DNA of 64,000 nt, taken from Cucumis sativus (lineage: Eukaryota; Streptophyta; Magnoliopsida; Cucurbitales; Cucurbitaceae). This document shows, one piece after another, positions 23,147 to 33,820 of the stretch. The translations under genes were made by a program, and so were the position numbers. Numbering within the stretch: the first letter of the stretch is position 1; each line of letters starts with the position of its first letter. The notes below the pieces were generated by a model that was not told the origin of the DNA, searched no databases, and saw only the letters and a list, made by a program, of their open reading frames with translations. The stretch is from assembly GCF_000004075.3 (NCBI RefSeq), contig NC_026660.2, forward strand, positions 248,001-312,000, written 5' to 3'.

Positions 23147-24266
23147 TCAATTCCGGAAACTCATCATAAGTATAACATCGATGCTGACTGGAGCTGAGAG
23201 TATAATTTCTGATTTAACTGTCTCATGATAGAACCATACTCTGTCTACCAAAGTTGCCAACTCGCAAAAAAATGATGTGGGTCGAAACTTTACTGAGTAT
23301 TCAGTTCTTTCATCATCATTAACACCACTAATTAAGCATTCATTGTTCTCTACATTAAAAGTTATCGGCCCTTTGAATTCACTTGAGAATGTCACTTGTG
23401 AATTAGTCAACACAACATTAACTGTGAAACAAGCAACAAGCAATTTAATTAGTTTATGTAAGAGATCCAACTTCAATTAATGAGAGAAGGAAAGAAGAGA
23501 TGAGTTGTGGTAATATTACCTTTGTCAATATTCATGAACTCTATCGCAATTCGTTTCAACTGTTCTGAATTAATTGAGACAAATTTTTTAAGTGTAACAT
23601 CACCCAAATTCCCTATATATTCTGTATTTGACACCCATAGTATACGAGTGGAGCGCGCAACTATTACAATACCAACAAATCAATATGTCAAGTTATAAGG
23701 TGATGCCAATGTTTGTTAAAGATCAACAAACAGTACATGATTCCAAGTCAAATTCTAAACTAAATTAAATAAAACAAATGGTTTATTAAGTTTTAAAAAC
23801 TAGAAACGGTAACCGAACAAGAACCCAAGAAATAATAACATGCAGAAACTTCATTCATCCAAGAAATATAAAGATGAATTATTATTAGAAGAAAAGAAAA
23901 TGATGAAGAAGAAATTAAATAGTTACCAGTATCATCATGAAATGTAAGGGCTGCTAATGGTGGATAACGACGACAATCAAGATTGAAGTCCATTGAAGAA
24001 GAAGTAAGTAATGTATCTCTGAGATGATCGCGAAATTCCCAAAGATGAATTCTCAAAAACCTTGAAAATATTGGAGGTTGGTAATAGAGCAAAAATGGAG
24101 GTTTAATATGTAGTACTACGAAGAGATGACGGGAGACCACTACTAAGTCGAAACCAGAACTGTAAAATTCCACGTTGCCTCTTTCTTCACCAATTATAGT
24201 GAGTAAATGGAATGCTCTGGTAAAACGAAGGAGGTGTTCAACCCTGAAGATCCTCACTGGAACCAT
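23147..24266 (-). CDS. PCNA-like gene 11 (unit A; intron 3 lost)
   Basis: Three minus-strand exons: 23,927-24,266, 23,520-23,660 and 23,147-23,421; 251 aa. The last exon fuses what are exons 3 and 4 in every other member: VVLTNSQVTFSS...ITFNV runs straight into ENNECLISGV, exactly where genes 12-14 have an intron (NVK|DNEC in gene 12). Exon 1: MVPVRIFRVEHLLRF. Exon 2: LKKFVSINSEQLKRIAIEF. Asn is at the Lys164 position. C-terminal: DRVWFYHETVKSEIILSAP. It is the most diverged of the four-unit tandem block (genes 11-14). Confidence 0.87.
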
Positions 24267-25613
24267 ATTCCTTTGATTTGAGTGTTAACACTCTTTCTCC
24301 TATTTCTAATGTATGTGGGTGGGTTATACCTATTTTGGTTGAAGGTTGATAAAAGTCTCTATACATTATATATATATTTTTTGGATTTGTTATTTTCATA
24401 AATAATTTTGCACTTTTTCTATACTTACAATCTTTTTTAAGTTTTGTAGAAAAAAGAAAAGAAAGAAATACCGAACGCAAGGAAAAAGTCTTTGTTGCGT
24501 GATCGGTTTTTGGTTCTCGTTATTCATTATATCATATATATTATAGACCTTGCTTTACTAACCCTAATTAGGTTATGCAATTAGTCAAAACCTCGTCAAG
24601 TGTGTCAAAGGTTTAGAGTACCAAAAGTTGCAAAAAATAATAAAAAAAATTATGGTACGAAAGTTCATGTAACAATATTTTCTAAATTGCAAAATAGTCA
24701 TTTGATATCACTAATTAATTATTCTTTTGTACAATTTTATGTTAGTCATTCTTAGGTAAAGAAGTCCATGATTTGATTTATTTTTCTCATTTTAAACTTT
24801 AATCTAAACCAAAATATTATCATTTAAAAATATTAATATAATATAAGAAAAATAATCTTTTTTTCTCTCTTTAAATTAAGTTATTAACTTCTAAAATATT
24901 CTTGTGATAATTAATTTGTTCATCTTTAATTGTTCTTAGTAATTATGAAAATAAGTTTTTTGAAAAAGTGAAATTAGTTATGGAACACAATGTTTTTTTT
25001 AATTAATTTTTTTAAAAGAAAACAAATCGATTAACAATAATAGGCCTTTAACTTTTTTTTCCTAATTAGGTTTTTGAAACTAAGCTTATGGCATGTTTAG
25101 TTTTCCTAATTAGGTTTTCGAAACGGCATGTTTAGGAGTGATCCTCGTGATTAAAATTACTTTTGTTATTTTTAAAATAACTTAAAAATATTTTTTATAA
25201 TTCAAAATTTAATTTTATAGATAAAAAAAAATGTGTTTAAAGAGTAAGTGATTTTAAAAATAAATAAAAAAAACACTTTTTATAATTCAAAATTTATTTT
25301 TATAGATAGGAAAATGTGTTTAAAGAGTAAATGATTTTATTTGAAGGGAGTAAGATTACTGTGTTTCAAAGTAATAATTTAAAACCATGACTAAATGATT
25401 CTAACCTTTTTCAAAATACTTCCAACATGAACTTTAAAACAGCAGTTCCACTTATATGTGTCTTAGTTTTTATGTTATCAACTTTCTACAGTTATATTCA
25501 TGATCAATCTTTTTAAGCAAAATAAATTAAAAGTAAAGAGGGATCAAGAATTATATAGCACAGATATCGCATATCAAATAGAATTGGAATAATTTTTCCA
25601 TGATTTGTCTCAT
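24267..25613. other. Intergenic between units A and B
   Basis: Contains the 5' flank of gene 11 (TTACTAACCCTAATTAGGTT, the empty site of the 5S-derived insert, at about 24,555-24,575), an isolated intron-like fragment at 24,840-24,925 (listed), and the head of unit B from about 25,140. No gene is seen. Confidence 0.5.
24840..24925 (+). repeat. Isolated copy of gene 15 intron-2 sequence
   Basis: CTCTCTTTAAATTAAG followed by TTATTAACTTCTAAAATATTC and TTGTGATAATTAATTT matches intron 2 of gene 15 at 34,430-34,492 nearly base for base, same strand. The adjoining exons 2 and 3 are not recognisable here, so this may be the last trace of a dead paralogue. Confidence 0.5.
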
Positions 25614-26900
25614 TTAATCCAGTAAAGTGATAGTAAGTCGAGATTCAAAGCCAATTGGAGCTGACATTACAACATTGGTTTTAGAAGTCTCATGAAACCA
25701 TACCCTTTCTATCCATGATGCCAAATCGCTGAAAAATTTGGTGGGTCGCAATTTCATTGAGTATTCAAATCTTTCCCCAACGGCAACACCACCAATTATG
25801 CATTCGTTGTCCTGCAAAGTCGTAAGCGTAGATCAATTGATGTAAACTTGTAAAGACTCGATCCCCTCCGTCACACATATAATAATAACAATGTTTTTTT
25901 TTTATGATCAAAGGACACATCAATATACCTTTACATTCAAAGTTATCCCTCCCAATTCACTTGAGAACAACACTTGTGAATTAGTCAAAACAACACCAAC
26001 TGTGAAACAAATTAAACAACAAAGCAATTTAGTTTACCATGTAAGAGCTTCAATTGATAAGAGAAGAAAGAAGAGATGAGTTATGGTAATATATTATTAC
26101 CTTTGTCAAAACTTATAAACTCCATTACAATTCGCATGAGTTGCTCTGAATCAATTGAGAAAAATCTTGTACTTGTAACCTCGCCAACATTCCCTACATC
26201 TTCTGAATTTGACACCTTTGCTATACGAGTCAAGTGCGCATCTATTACAATACAAACAAATCAATAGGTCAAGTTGCATAAGATTTTGTTTTTAGTTTAT
26301 ATAGTTCTTGAAATAATTTATTTATGTTCGTTGTGGAGATGCCATTATTTGTTAAAGATCAACCAAGACATGATTCCAAGTCAAATTCTAAACTAAGTTA
26401 AATAAAACAAAGGTATCTTCTAGCACTATATTAATAAAAGAACAATCAAGATAAAAAATGGCAAGTTCACAAGATTAGTAGAGTGATCATTTAGGTAAAA
26501 GAAGTCCATGATTACAAAAAGAAAAGACGAACATGAAGAAGTAGTAGTTACCAGAATCATCATTTTGAAATATAAGGATTGCTAATGGTGGTTGACGATG
26601 ATCAAGATGGAAGTCCATCCAAGAAGAATGACATATTTTATTGCTGAGAAGATTGTAAAGTTCCTTAAGATGAATCTTGAAATACCTTGAAGAATTATGA
26701 GGTTGGCAATAATGGAGTAAAAGTGGAGGTCTGATATGTAGTACTACATGGAGATTCTGGGAGACCACTACCAACTTTAAATCAAAATCGTAAAATTCCA
26801 AGAGGGCTGTTTCTTCACCAATTGTAGTGAGTAAATGGAATGCTCTCATAAAACGAAGGAGGCCGCCATGTTCAAGCCTGAAGATCCTCATTGTAACCAT
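25614..26900 (-). CDS. PCNA-like gene 12 (unit B)
   Basis: Four minus-strand exons: 26,552-26,900, 26,101-26,241, 25,929-25,999 and 25,614-25,811; 252 aa from MVTMRIFRLEHGG. A later ATG at 26,891 would match the MRIF start of genes 13 and 14. Exon 2: TRFFSIDSEQLMRIVMEF. Exon 3: VVLTNSQVLFSSE (Asn at the Lys164 position). Exon 4: DNECIIGGV, IERVWFHETSKTNVVMSAP. TATAAG at 26,969-26,964 is a candidate TATA about 65 bp upstream. Very similar to genes 13 and 14. Intact. Confidence 0.87.
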
Positions 26901-27223
26901 ACTATTCCTTTCAGTTTTCAACTTAATTAATAATACTCTTTTGATCAACCACTGATCCCTCTACTTATAATGGTCGGTTATATCCATCTATCTTTGATAC
27001 TATCATTTTGATGGAAGTTGATAAAAGTCTACCGATATATTGTTACTTCCGTAAATAGTTTTACATTTTTCCCATGTGAGAATTTCTCGTCCTTTTAAAG
27101 TTTAGTAGGAAAAAGAAAAGAAAGAAAAAACAATGCAAGGAAGAAGCTTCGTAGTGACTTGCATCTTTTTATTGTTTTCGTTATTATTATACTATATATA
27201 TTATGGACCTTTTTTTTACTAAC

Positions 27224-27360
27224 TCGATTTTAGAAGTTGAAACCGGATTCATTAAAAGGGTGCAACATGAGGATTTTTCGAATGATCATCCAACTTAGTA
27301 GTTGCGGAGTTTTGATTAGATCCGGTGCATTAATGCTAGTATGATCGCACCTGCCACGAC
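27224..27360 (-). repeat. 5S-rRNA-derived insert, copy 1
   Basis: The minus strand of 27,352-27,258 reads GGTGCGATCATACTAGCATTAATGCACCGGATC..., ACTCCGCAACT and CATGTTGCACCCTTTT. This is 5S rRNA with a shortened middle. Compared with the unit A flank (TACTAACCCTAATTAGG), it is an insertion of about 137 bp. Not a functional 5S gene. It could be a 5S pseudogene, a 5S-derived SINE, or a piece of a Cassandra-type TRIM LTR. Confidence 0.7.
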
Positions 27361-27852
27361 CCCAATTAGGTTATGCAATTAGCCCAAACAAGATTTTTTA
27401 AAAATATATATGTATATATGTTTATTTCCTTAACCCTAATTCCCATGTATATAAATATATATTCCATTTTCCTTTTCCTTCTTAAATTCATTGTTTTCCA
27501 AAAAATTAGTTCAGAATCTCTCGAAAGATTCTTGTAACTTACTTGGGCAGTGATGTAGCCTGAGTATAGTAGCTCTTAACTTTAGCGCTTTTGAGGGTTT
27601 AACTATGTCGCGGTCTCCTCTCTAGTTCGTTTTGTAATCGATTTGCATATTAATAAATTTTGATGTTGGGTTGTCTCAATCGGAACCAACTAATTGCAAC
27701 TCTAAACAGATGGGTTAATAAACACGTCCTTAACTATTTTCTTTTTTTCGTAAACTAAGGTGTCATTCGATAATCATTCAGTTTCCAAAACTAAGCTAAC
27801 TATGACATGTTTAGGAGTGATTTTCAATGATTAAAATTACTTTTATTTTCAA

Positions 27853-27975
27853 TCATATGAAGTCTATCAGCAATACAAGTCTATCAGTGATAGTTTTGCT
27901 ATATTTGCAATTTTTTTAAAATGTTGCTATATCCTTAATCAATATTGCTAAAATAGTCCTCAATTGCAATTTCCC
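27853..27975. mobile_element. Half copy of the 22-kb TIR element
   Basis: CATATGAAGTCTATCAGCAATACAAG through TTGCAATTTCCC matches the right half of the element at 22,085-22,380. The left half is missing. Confidence 0.6.
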
Positions 27976-28606
27976 TTTATAAAATAACTTAAAAAACACT
28001 TTTTATAATTCAAAATTATTATTATAGATAGAAAAATGTGTTTAAAGAGTAAATGATTTTATTTCAGGAGAGTAAGATTGTGTTTCAAAGTAATTTAAAA
28101 CCATGACTAAATGTGATTCTAACCTTTTTTAAAATTCTTCAAAACTCATATGTATCTTAGTTTTTGTTATCCACTTTCTACAGTTATTATTGCTCTGAGA
28201 AAAAGGTGTATTTTTGCTTTTAGAATTAGTTTAATTAGTAATTTAAGTAATTATTTTAACCAAGGGTAATGGTTATCAAATTTAAAAAACAAGCATAAAT
28301 GGTTATCAAAAGAATGTAAATATGAAAATGTCAATTAACATAAATTGTTAATTTATTGATTGAATGTTTTCTCAAAATAAATATATACATCATTTTATCA
28401 ATATTTTCATCACATAAAGTTAAGATCTTAACACTTAATTCCATCAACACATCTTAACAGTACACAAATTGTATAGACATGCATGTACATACATTCATGA
28501 TCAATCTTTTTAAGCAAAATAAATTAAAAGTAAAGAGAGATCAAGAATTATATTGAACAGATATCGCATATCAAACAGAATTGGAATAATTTTTCCATGA
28601 TTTGTC

Positions 28607-29919
28607 TCATTCCAGTAAAGTGATAGTAAGTCGAGATTCAAAGCCAATTGGAGCTGACATTACAATATTGGTTTTAGTTGTCTCATGATGAAACCATACC
28701 CTTTCTATCCATGATGCCAAATCGTTAAAAAATTTGGTGGGTCGCAACTTTACTGAGTATTCAATTCTTTCCTCAACATCAACACCACCAATTATGCATT
28801 CGTTGTCCTGCAACGTCGTAAGCGTAGATTAATTGACGTGAATTTGTAAAAACTCGATCCCCTCCACCACACATATAATAATAATAATAATGTTTTTTTG
28901 ATGATCAACATACCTTTACACTAAAAGTTATCTCTCCGGATTCACTTGAGAACATCACTTGTGAATTAGTCAAAACAACACCAACTGTGAAACAAATTAA
29001 ACAACAAACCAATTTAGTTTATCCTGTAAGAGCTTCAATTGATAAGAGAAGAAAGAAGAGATGAGTTATGGTAATATATTATTACCTTTGTCAAAACTTA
29101 TAAACTCTCTTACAATTCGCTTGAATTGGTTTGAATCAAGTGAGACAAATTTTGTACTTGTAACCTCGCTAAAATCCTCTTTATCTTCTGCTTTTGTTAC
29201 CTTTACTATACTAGTCAAGCTTAAGGGCGCATCCCCTCCATTACAGTACCAAGAAATCAATATGTCAAATTGTATAAGATTTTATTTAGTTTATGTAGTT
29301 CTTGAAATAGTTTATTTATGTTCGTTGAATTATACGGAGATGCCATTAGTTATTTGTTAAAGATCAAGAAAGACATGATTCCAAGTCAAAATCTAAACTA
29401 AGTTAAATGAAACAAATGACGTTTTTTAGCACTTCGTTAATAAAAGAACAATCAAGATCAAAATGGCAAGTTCACAAGATTAGTAGAAATTAAGTTAAAG
29501 GATCGAATATAATCCATACGTAGAAACTTCATTCATTGATTATTTGAAGAAAAAACGAAAATGAAGAAGAAGTAGTTACCAGATTCGTCATTTTGAAATG
29601 TAAGGGTTGCTAATGGTTGTAGACCACGATCAAGATTGAAGTCCATCCAAGAAGAATGACATATTTTATCGCTTAGAAGATTGTAAAGTTCCTTAAGATG
29701 AATTTTGAAATACCTTGAAAAAGTTTGAGGTGTGCAATAATGGAGTAAAAGTGGAGGTCTGATATGTAGTATTACATGGAGATCATGGGAGACCACTACC
29801 AACTTTAAATCACAATCGTAAAATTCCAAAAGGGCTGTTTCTTCACCAATTGTAGTGAGTAAATGGAATGCTCTCATAAAACGAAGGAGGCCGCCATGTT
29901 CAAACCTGAAGATCCTCAT
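28607..29919 (-). CDS. PCNA-like gene 13 (unit C)
   Basis: Four minus-strand exons: 29,580-29,919, 29,086-29,235, 28,914-28,984 and 28,607-28,807; 253 aa. The start MRIFRFEHGGLLRF is conserved in genes 12 and 14. The exon 2 acceptor appears shifted: the usual AATAG|ATGCGC is changed, and the next AG (AATGGAG|GGGATGCG) keeps frame and adds three residues. Exon 2: TSTKFVSLDSNQFKRIVREF. Exon 3: VVLTNSQVMFSSE. Exon 4: DNECIIGGV, IERVWFHHETTKTNIVMSAP. TATAAATA at 29,988-29,981. The reading frame is intact if that acceptor is used. Confidence 0.83.
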
Positions 29920-31307
29920 TATTCCTTTCAGTTTCCAACTTAATAACACTGCTGAACATTTGTGATATCACTCATCAGTCTATTTATAATGGGCAGTCAT
30001 ATCCATCTATTATTGATACTATCGTTTCGTTGGAGGTTAATAAAAGTCTATCGATATATATTATTTTCGTCACATCTGTGAACAATTTTACATTTTTTCT
30101 ATTTGTGAGAATTTCTAACTTTTTAAAGTTTCATAGGAAAAAGAAAAAAACAAGGTTAGGAAAATGCTTCGTATTGAAACCTTTCTTGCATCCCCTTTTT
30201 TTTGGTTCTTGTTATAATTATATCATATGTATTATGAACCTTTTTACTAACCCTACTGTTCGAGCTTTTTTTTTTAAGTTGAAACCAGATTCATTAAAAT
30301 TGGGTGCAACAGAAGGCCTTTTCAAGTGGTCGTTCAATTTAGTAGTTACGAAGTTGTGATAGGATCCGGTGCATTAATGTTGGTACAATCGCACTCGCTA
30401 CTGTCGATGTTTTATTTTTTTTAAGAGGAAACTAGGTGATGGAGCATAGCTTCACCACCAAATATTATTAAACATTGAAGAAGTTACATATGGAGGGGTA
30501 GAGAGAGCCCCAAGAACCAAACAACCTAATTGAGAAAAGCTCCCAAGTTTAAAGAAATAGTACGCATTTGGGAGAAGTTCTTGAAGCAAGGATGCTTACT
30601 TGACCACATACAAATGCTTTCCCAAGTGCTTAGTAAGCTAAAAATTGTGTCATTGAAAATTGTTTTATTTCTTTCTGTCCGAATGACCTCTGCCAGCCAT
30701 CACGTTGAATTTGATGACTAAAAGTAATTTAAAACCATGACTACATGTGATTCTAACCTTTTTCAAAATCACTTCAAACATCAGCTTTAAAACAACACTT
30801 CCACTCATATGTATTTTAGTTTTTGTTATCCACTTTCTACTGTTATTATTATTTTGAGAAAATGGTGTATTTTTGCTTTTAGAATTAGTTTAATTAGTAA
30901 TTTAAGTAATTATTTTAACCAAGGATAAATAATAATGGTTATCAAATTTAAAAAACGAGCATAAAATTATTATCATGCTCATGTACGTCTCAAATGCTTA
31001 TCAAAAGAATGTAAATATAAAGATGTCAATTAACATAAATTGTTAATTTATTGATTGAATGTTTTTTCAAAATAAATATATACATCATTTTATCAATATT
31101 TCCATCACATAAAATTAAGATCTTGAACACTTAATTCCATCAACACATCTTAACAGTACACAATTGTTGTATAGACATGCATGTACATACATTCATGATC
31201 AATCTTTTTAGCAAAATAAATTAAAAGTAAAGAGAGATCAAGAATTATATTGCACAGATATCGCATATCAAACAGAATTGGAATAATTTTTCCATGTTTT
31301 GTCTCAT
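29920..31307. other. Intergenic between units C and D
   Basis: Holds a second 5S-derived insert (30,302-30,394), a LINE-like scrap of uncertain identity (about 30,420-30,720) and the head of unit D. The open frames here carry no family signal. Confidence 0.45.
30302..30394 (-). repeat. 5S-rRNA-derived insert, copy 2
   Basis: The same block as copy 1 on the minus strand (GCGATTGTACCAACATTAATG, CACCGGATCCTATCACAAC, TTGCACCC), more decayed, at the same place relative to gene 13 as copy 1 is to gene 12. It is flanked by GAATCTGGTTTCAACTT, homologous to copy 1. Confidence 0.65.
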
Positions 31308-32608
31308 TTAATTCAGTAAAGTGATAATAAATTGAGATTCAAAGCCAATTGGAGTTGAGATTACAATATTGGTTTTAAGTGTCTCATGATAAAACCATAC
31401 CCTTTCTACCAATGATGTCAGATCGTTAAAGAATTTGGTGGGACGCAACTTTACTGAGTATTCAATTCTTGTCCCAGCATCAACACCACCAATTATGCAT
31501 TCGTTGTCCTGCAACGTTGTAAGCGTAGATCAATTTACGTGAACTTATAAAGATTTGATCCACTCCACTACACATGTAATAATAATAATATTTTTTTTAT
31601 GATCAATATACCTTTACATTAAAAGTTATCTCTTGGGATTCACTTGAGAACATCACTTGTGAATTAGTCAAAACAACACCAACTGTGAAACAAATTAAAC
31701 AACAAACCAATTTAGTTTATGATGTAAGAGCTTCAATTGATAAGAGAAGAAAGAAGAGATGAGTTATGGTAATATATTACCTTTGTCAAAATTTATAAAC
31801 TCCATTACAATTCGCTTGAATTGGTTTGAATCAATTGAGACAAATTTTGTACTTGTAACATCGCTAAACTCCCACCCTAAAGCTTCTAAATCTGATACAT
31901 TTATTATACGACTCAAGCGCGCATCTATTCCAATACCAAGAAATTAATAAGTCAAATTGCATAAGATTTTGTTAGTTTATATAGTTCTTGAAATAATTTA
32001 TTTATGTCCGTTGAATTATGTGGAGATGCCATTATTTGTTAAAGATCAACAAAGACATGATTTCAAGTCAAATTCTAAACTAAGTTAAATAAAACAAAAC
32101 GGCGTTTTTTAGCACTGTATTAATAAAAGAGCAATCAAATTCAAAATGGCAAGTTCACAAGATTAATTAGTAGATATTAGGTTAAAGGATCGAATATAAT
32201 CTATAGGTAGAAACTTTTCATTCATTTATTATAAAAAGAAAAGACGAAAATGAAGAAGTAGTACTTACCAGAATCATGATTATCAAATGTAAGGGTTACT
32301 GATTGTGGTTGACGAGGATCAAGATTGAAGTCCACCCAAGAAGAATGACATATTTTATTGCTGAGAAGATTGTAAAGTTCCTTAAGATGAATTTTGAAAT
32401 ACCTTAAAGAATGAGGAGGTTGGTAATAATGGAGTAAAAGTGGAGGTTTGATATGTAGTATTATATGGAGATCAGGGGAGACCACTACCAACTTTAAATC
32501 AAAATCGTTAAATTCCAAGAGGGCTCTTTCTTCACCAATCGTAGTGAGCAAATGGAATGCTCTCATAAAACGAAGGAGGCCGCCATGTTCAAGCCTGAAG
32601 ATCCTCAT
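31308..32608 (-). CDS. PCNA-like gene 14 (unit D)
   Basis: Four minus-strand exons: 32,269-32,608, 31,781-31,924, 31,612-31,682 and 31,308-31,508; 251 aa. Start MRIFRLEHGGLLRF. Exon 2: TSTKFVSIDSNQFKRIVMEF. Exon 3: VVLTNSQVMFSSESQ (Asn at the Lys164 position). Exon 4: DNECIIGGVDAGTRIEYS, VERVWFYHETLKTNIVIS. TATAAA at 32,676-32,671. Intact. Differences from genes 12 and 13 are scattered single substitutions, consistent with recent tandem duplication. Confidence 0.87.
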
Positions 32609-32976
32609 TATTCCTTTCAGTTTTCAACTTAATAACTCTCTTCTGATCATTTTTTATCACTATCAGCCAATTTATAATGGTCGGTTATATCTATCTATCA
32701 TCCATACTATCATTTTAATGGAGGTTGATAAGAGTGTATATATTGTTTTTGTTAATTTCGTCCTAAATAATTTTACATTTTTTCTATGTGTAAGAATTTT
32801 TCATCTTTTTAAAGTTTCGTAGAAAAAAGATAAGAAAGAAAAAAACAATGTTAGGAAAAAAGCTTCGTATTGAAAGCTTGCTTGCATCTATTTTGGTTCT
32901 TGTTATTATTATATCATATGTGTTATAGACTTTTTTTACTAACTCGATTTTAGAAGTGAAACTTGATTCATTAAAA

Positions 32977-33070
32977 GGGTGTAACACGAGAACTTTTCGA
33001 GTGGTCATCCAACTTAGTAGTTGCAGAGTTTTGATAGGATTTGATGCATTATTTCTTGTATGATCGCACC
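32977..33070 (-). repeat. 5S-rRNA-derived insert, copy 3
   Basis: The minus strand reads GGTGCGATCATACAAGAAAT, AACTCTGCAACTACTAAG and CGTGTTACACCCTTTT. It is collinear with copies 1 and 2 and again sits upstream of a tandem unit. Confidence 0.65.
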
Positions 33071-33123
33071 TGCTACTCCTGGAGTTAAGTTATGCAATTA
33101 GCCAAAACAAGGTTTTTTAAATT

Positions 33124-33562
33124 AAGGCTCAAGATGACATTCTTTCTTTTTGCAAGTTTAACTCGTCTTATCTTTCTTTATTTAATAAAGTAACTTATCG
33201 GATGAACGAATCAGACAGACTTTCCCTAAATAAAGGGGTTAGCCCTCAATCATTCTTTGACCCTTGAATGTACAGAGAATAGTAATTCTTTTTCTTTCCC
33301 GACCTTCCCTTAGAGATAGGAGTTCTTGGGGTATACAATGGAGGTAGCTCATGGCCTCCGAACGATACCTTCCCCTAAGCAAGAAAAACAGAAAGATTGA
33401 CATCTCAATTGCATCGCAATATTATTTGTGCCTTATCAATTCACGCATATTTGATCGTGCCTCCTACGCGGTTTCGCAATATTCTTTGTACATTTGGACC
33501 CCTTATAATAGAAAGCTCCAAATGAGTTGAGGGATTGATGGAATTCAGTCGGGAGGAGTCCA
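33124..33562. other. Probable organellar DNA insertion (NUMT-like)
   Basis: About 440 bp of visibly higher GC and different texture (AAGGGGTTAGCCCTC, GGCCTCCGAACGATACC, TCGTGCCTCCTACGCGG) interrupts a flank that is continuous in unit B: CAAGATTTTTTAAAA and CCCATGTATAT are adjacent at 27,390-27,450 but separated here. The texture resembles plant mitochondrial non-coding DNA. I cannot name the source locus. Confidence 0.45.
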
Positions 33563-33733
33563 ATTATTTCCATGTATATTAATGTATATTCCTTTTTCCT
33601 TTGTTTCTTTCTTAAAATCATTATTTTACAAGAAATTAGTTCAAAATTTCAAAATCTCCCAAATTATTCCATTAAATTATATCCAAATTATTCCATTTGT
33701 TAGATTTAGAGTGAACACAACCATGGCTTCCAC

Positions 33734-33740
33734 TATAAAA
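33734..33740 (+). promoter_or_regulatory. TATA box of PCNA-like gene 15
   Basis: CACTATAAAAAGGGCC lies about 85 bp upstream of the ATG at 33,821. A strong plant TATA form. Confidence 0.55.
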
Positions 33741-33820
33741 AGGGCCAAACCCTAAAGAACGTCTTTCATAACTTCAAGATCATAGAAATTGTAATAATAT
33801 TGAGGAGATCAAAAGGCCAA

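Larger units (their letters stand above)
26901..28606. other. Intergenic between units B and C
   Basis: Holds a 5S-rRNA-derived insert (27,224-27,360), a half TIR element (27,853-27,975) and the head of unit C from about 28,005. No gene is seen. Confidence 0.5.
32609..33820. other. Upstream region between divergent genes 14 and 15
   Basis: Contains the gene 14 promoter, the third 5S-derived insert (32,977-33,070), an organelle-like insert (33,124-33,562) and the TATA of gene 15 (33,734). Confidence 0.5.

Noticed and set aside
30030-30721. Open frames of 109 and 63 aa
   Set aside because: They cover the flank of unit C, a 5S-derived insert and decayed LINE-like DNA.
27224-33070. Functional 5S rRNA genes
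   Set aside because: The central part of the 5S sequence is missing and the copies have diverged.
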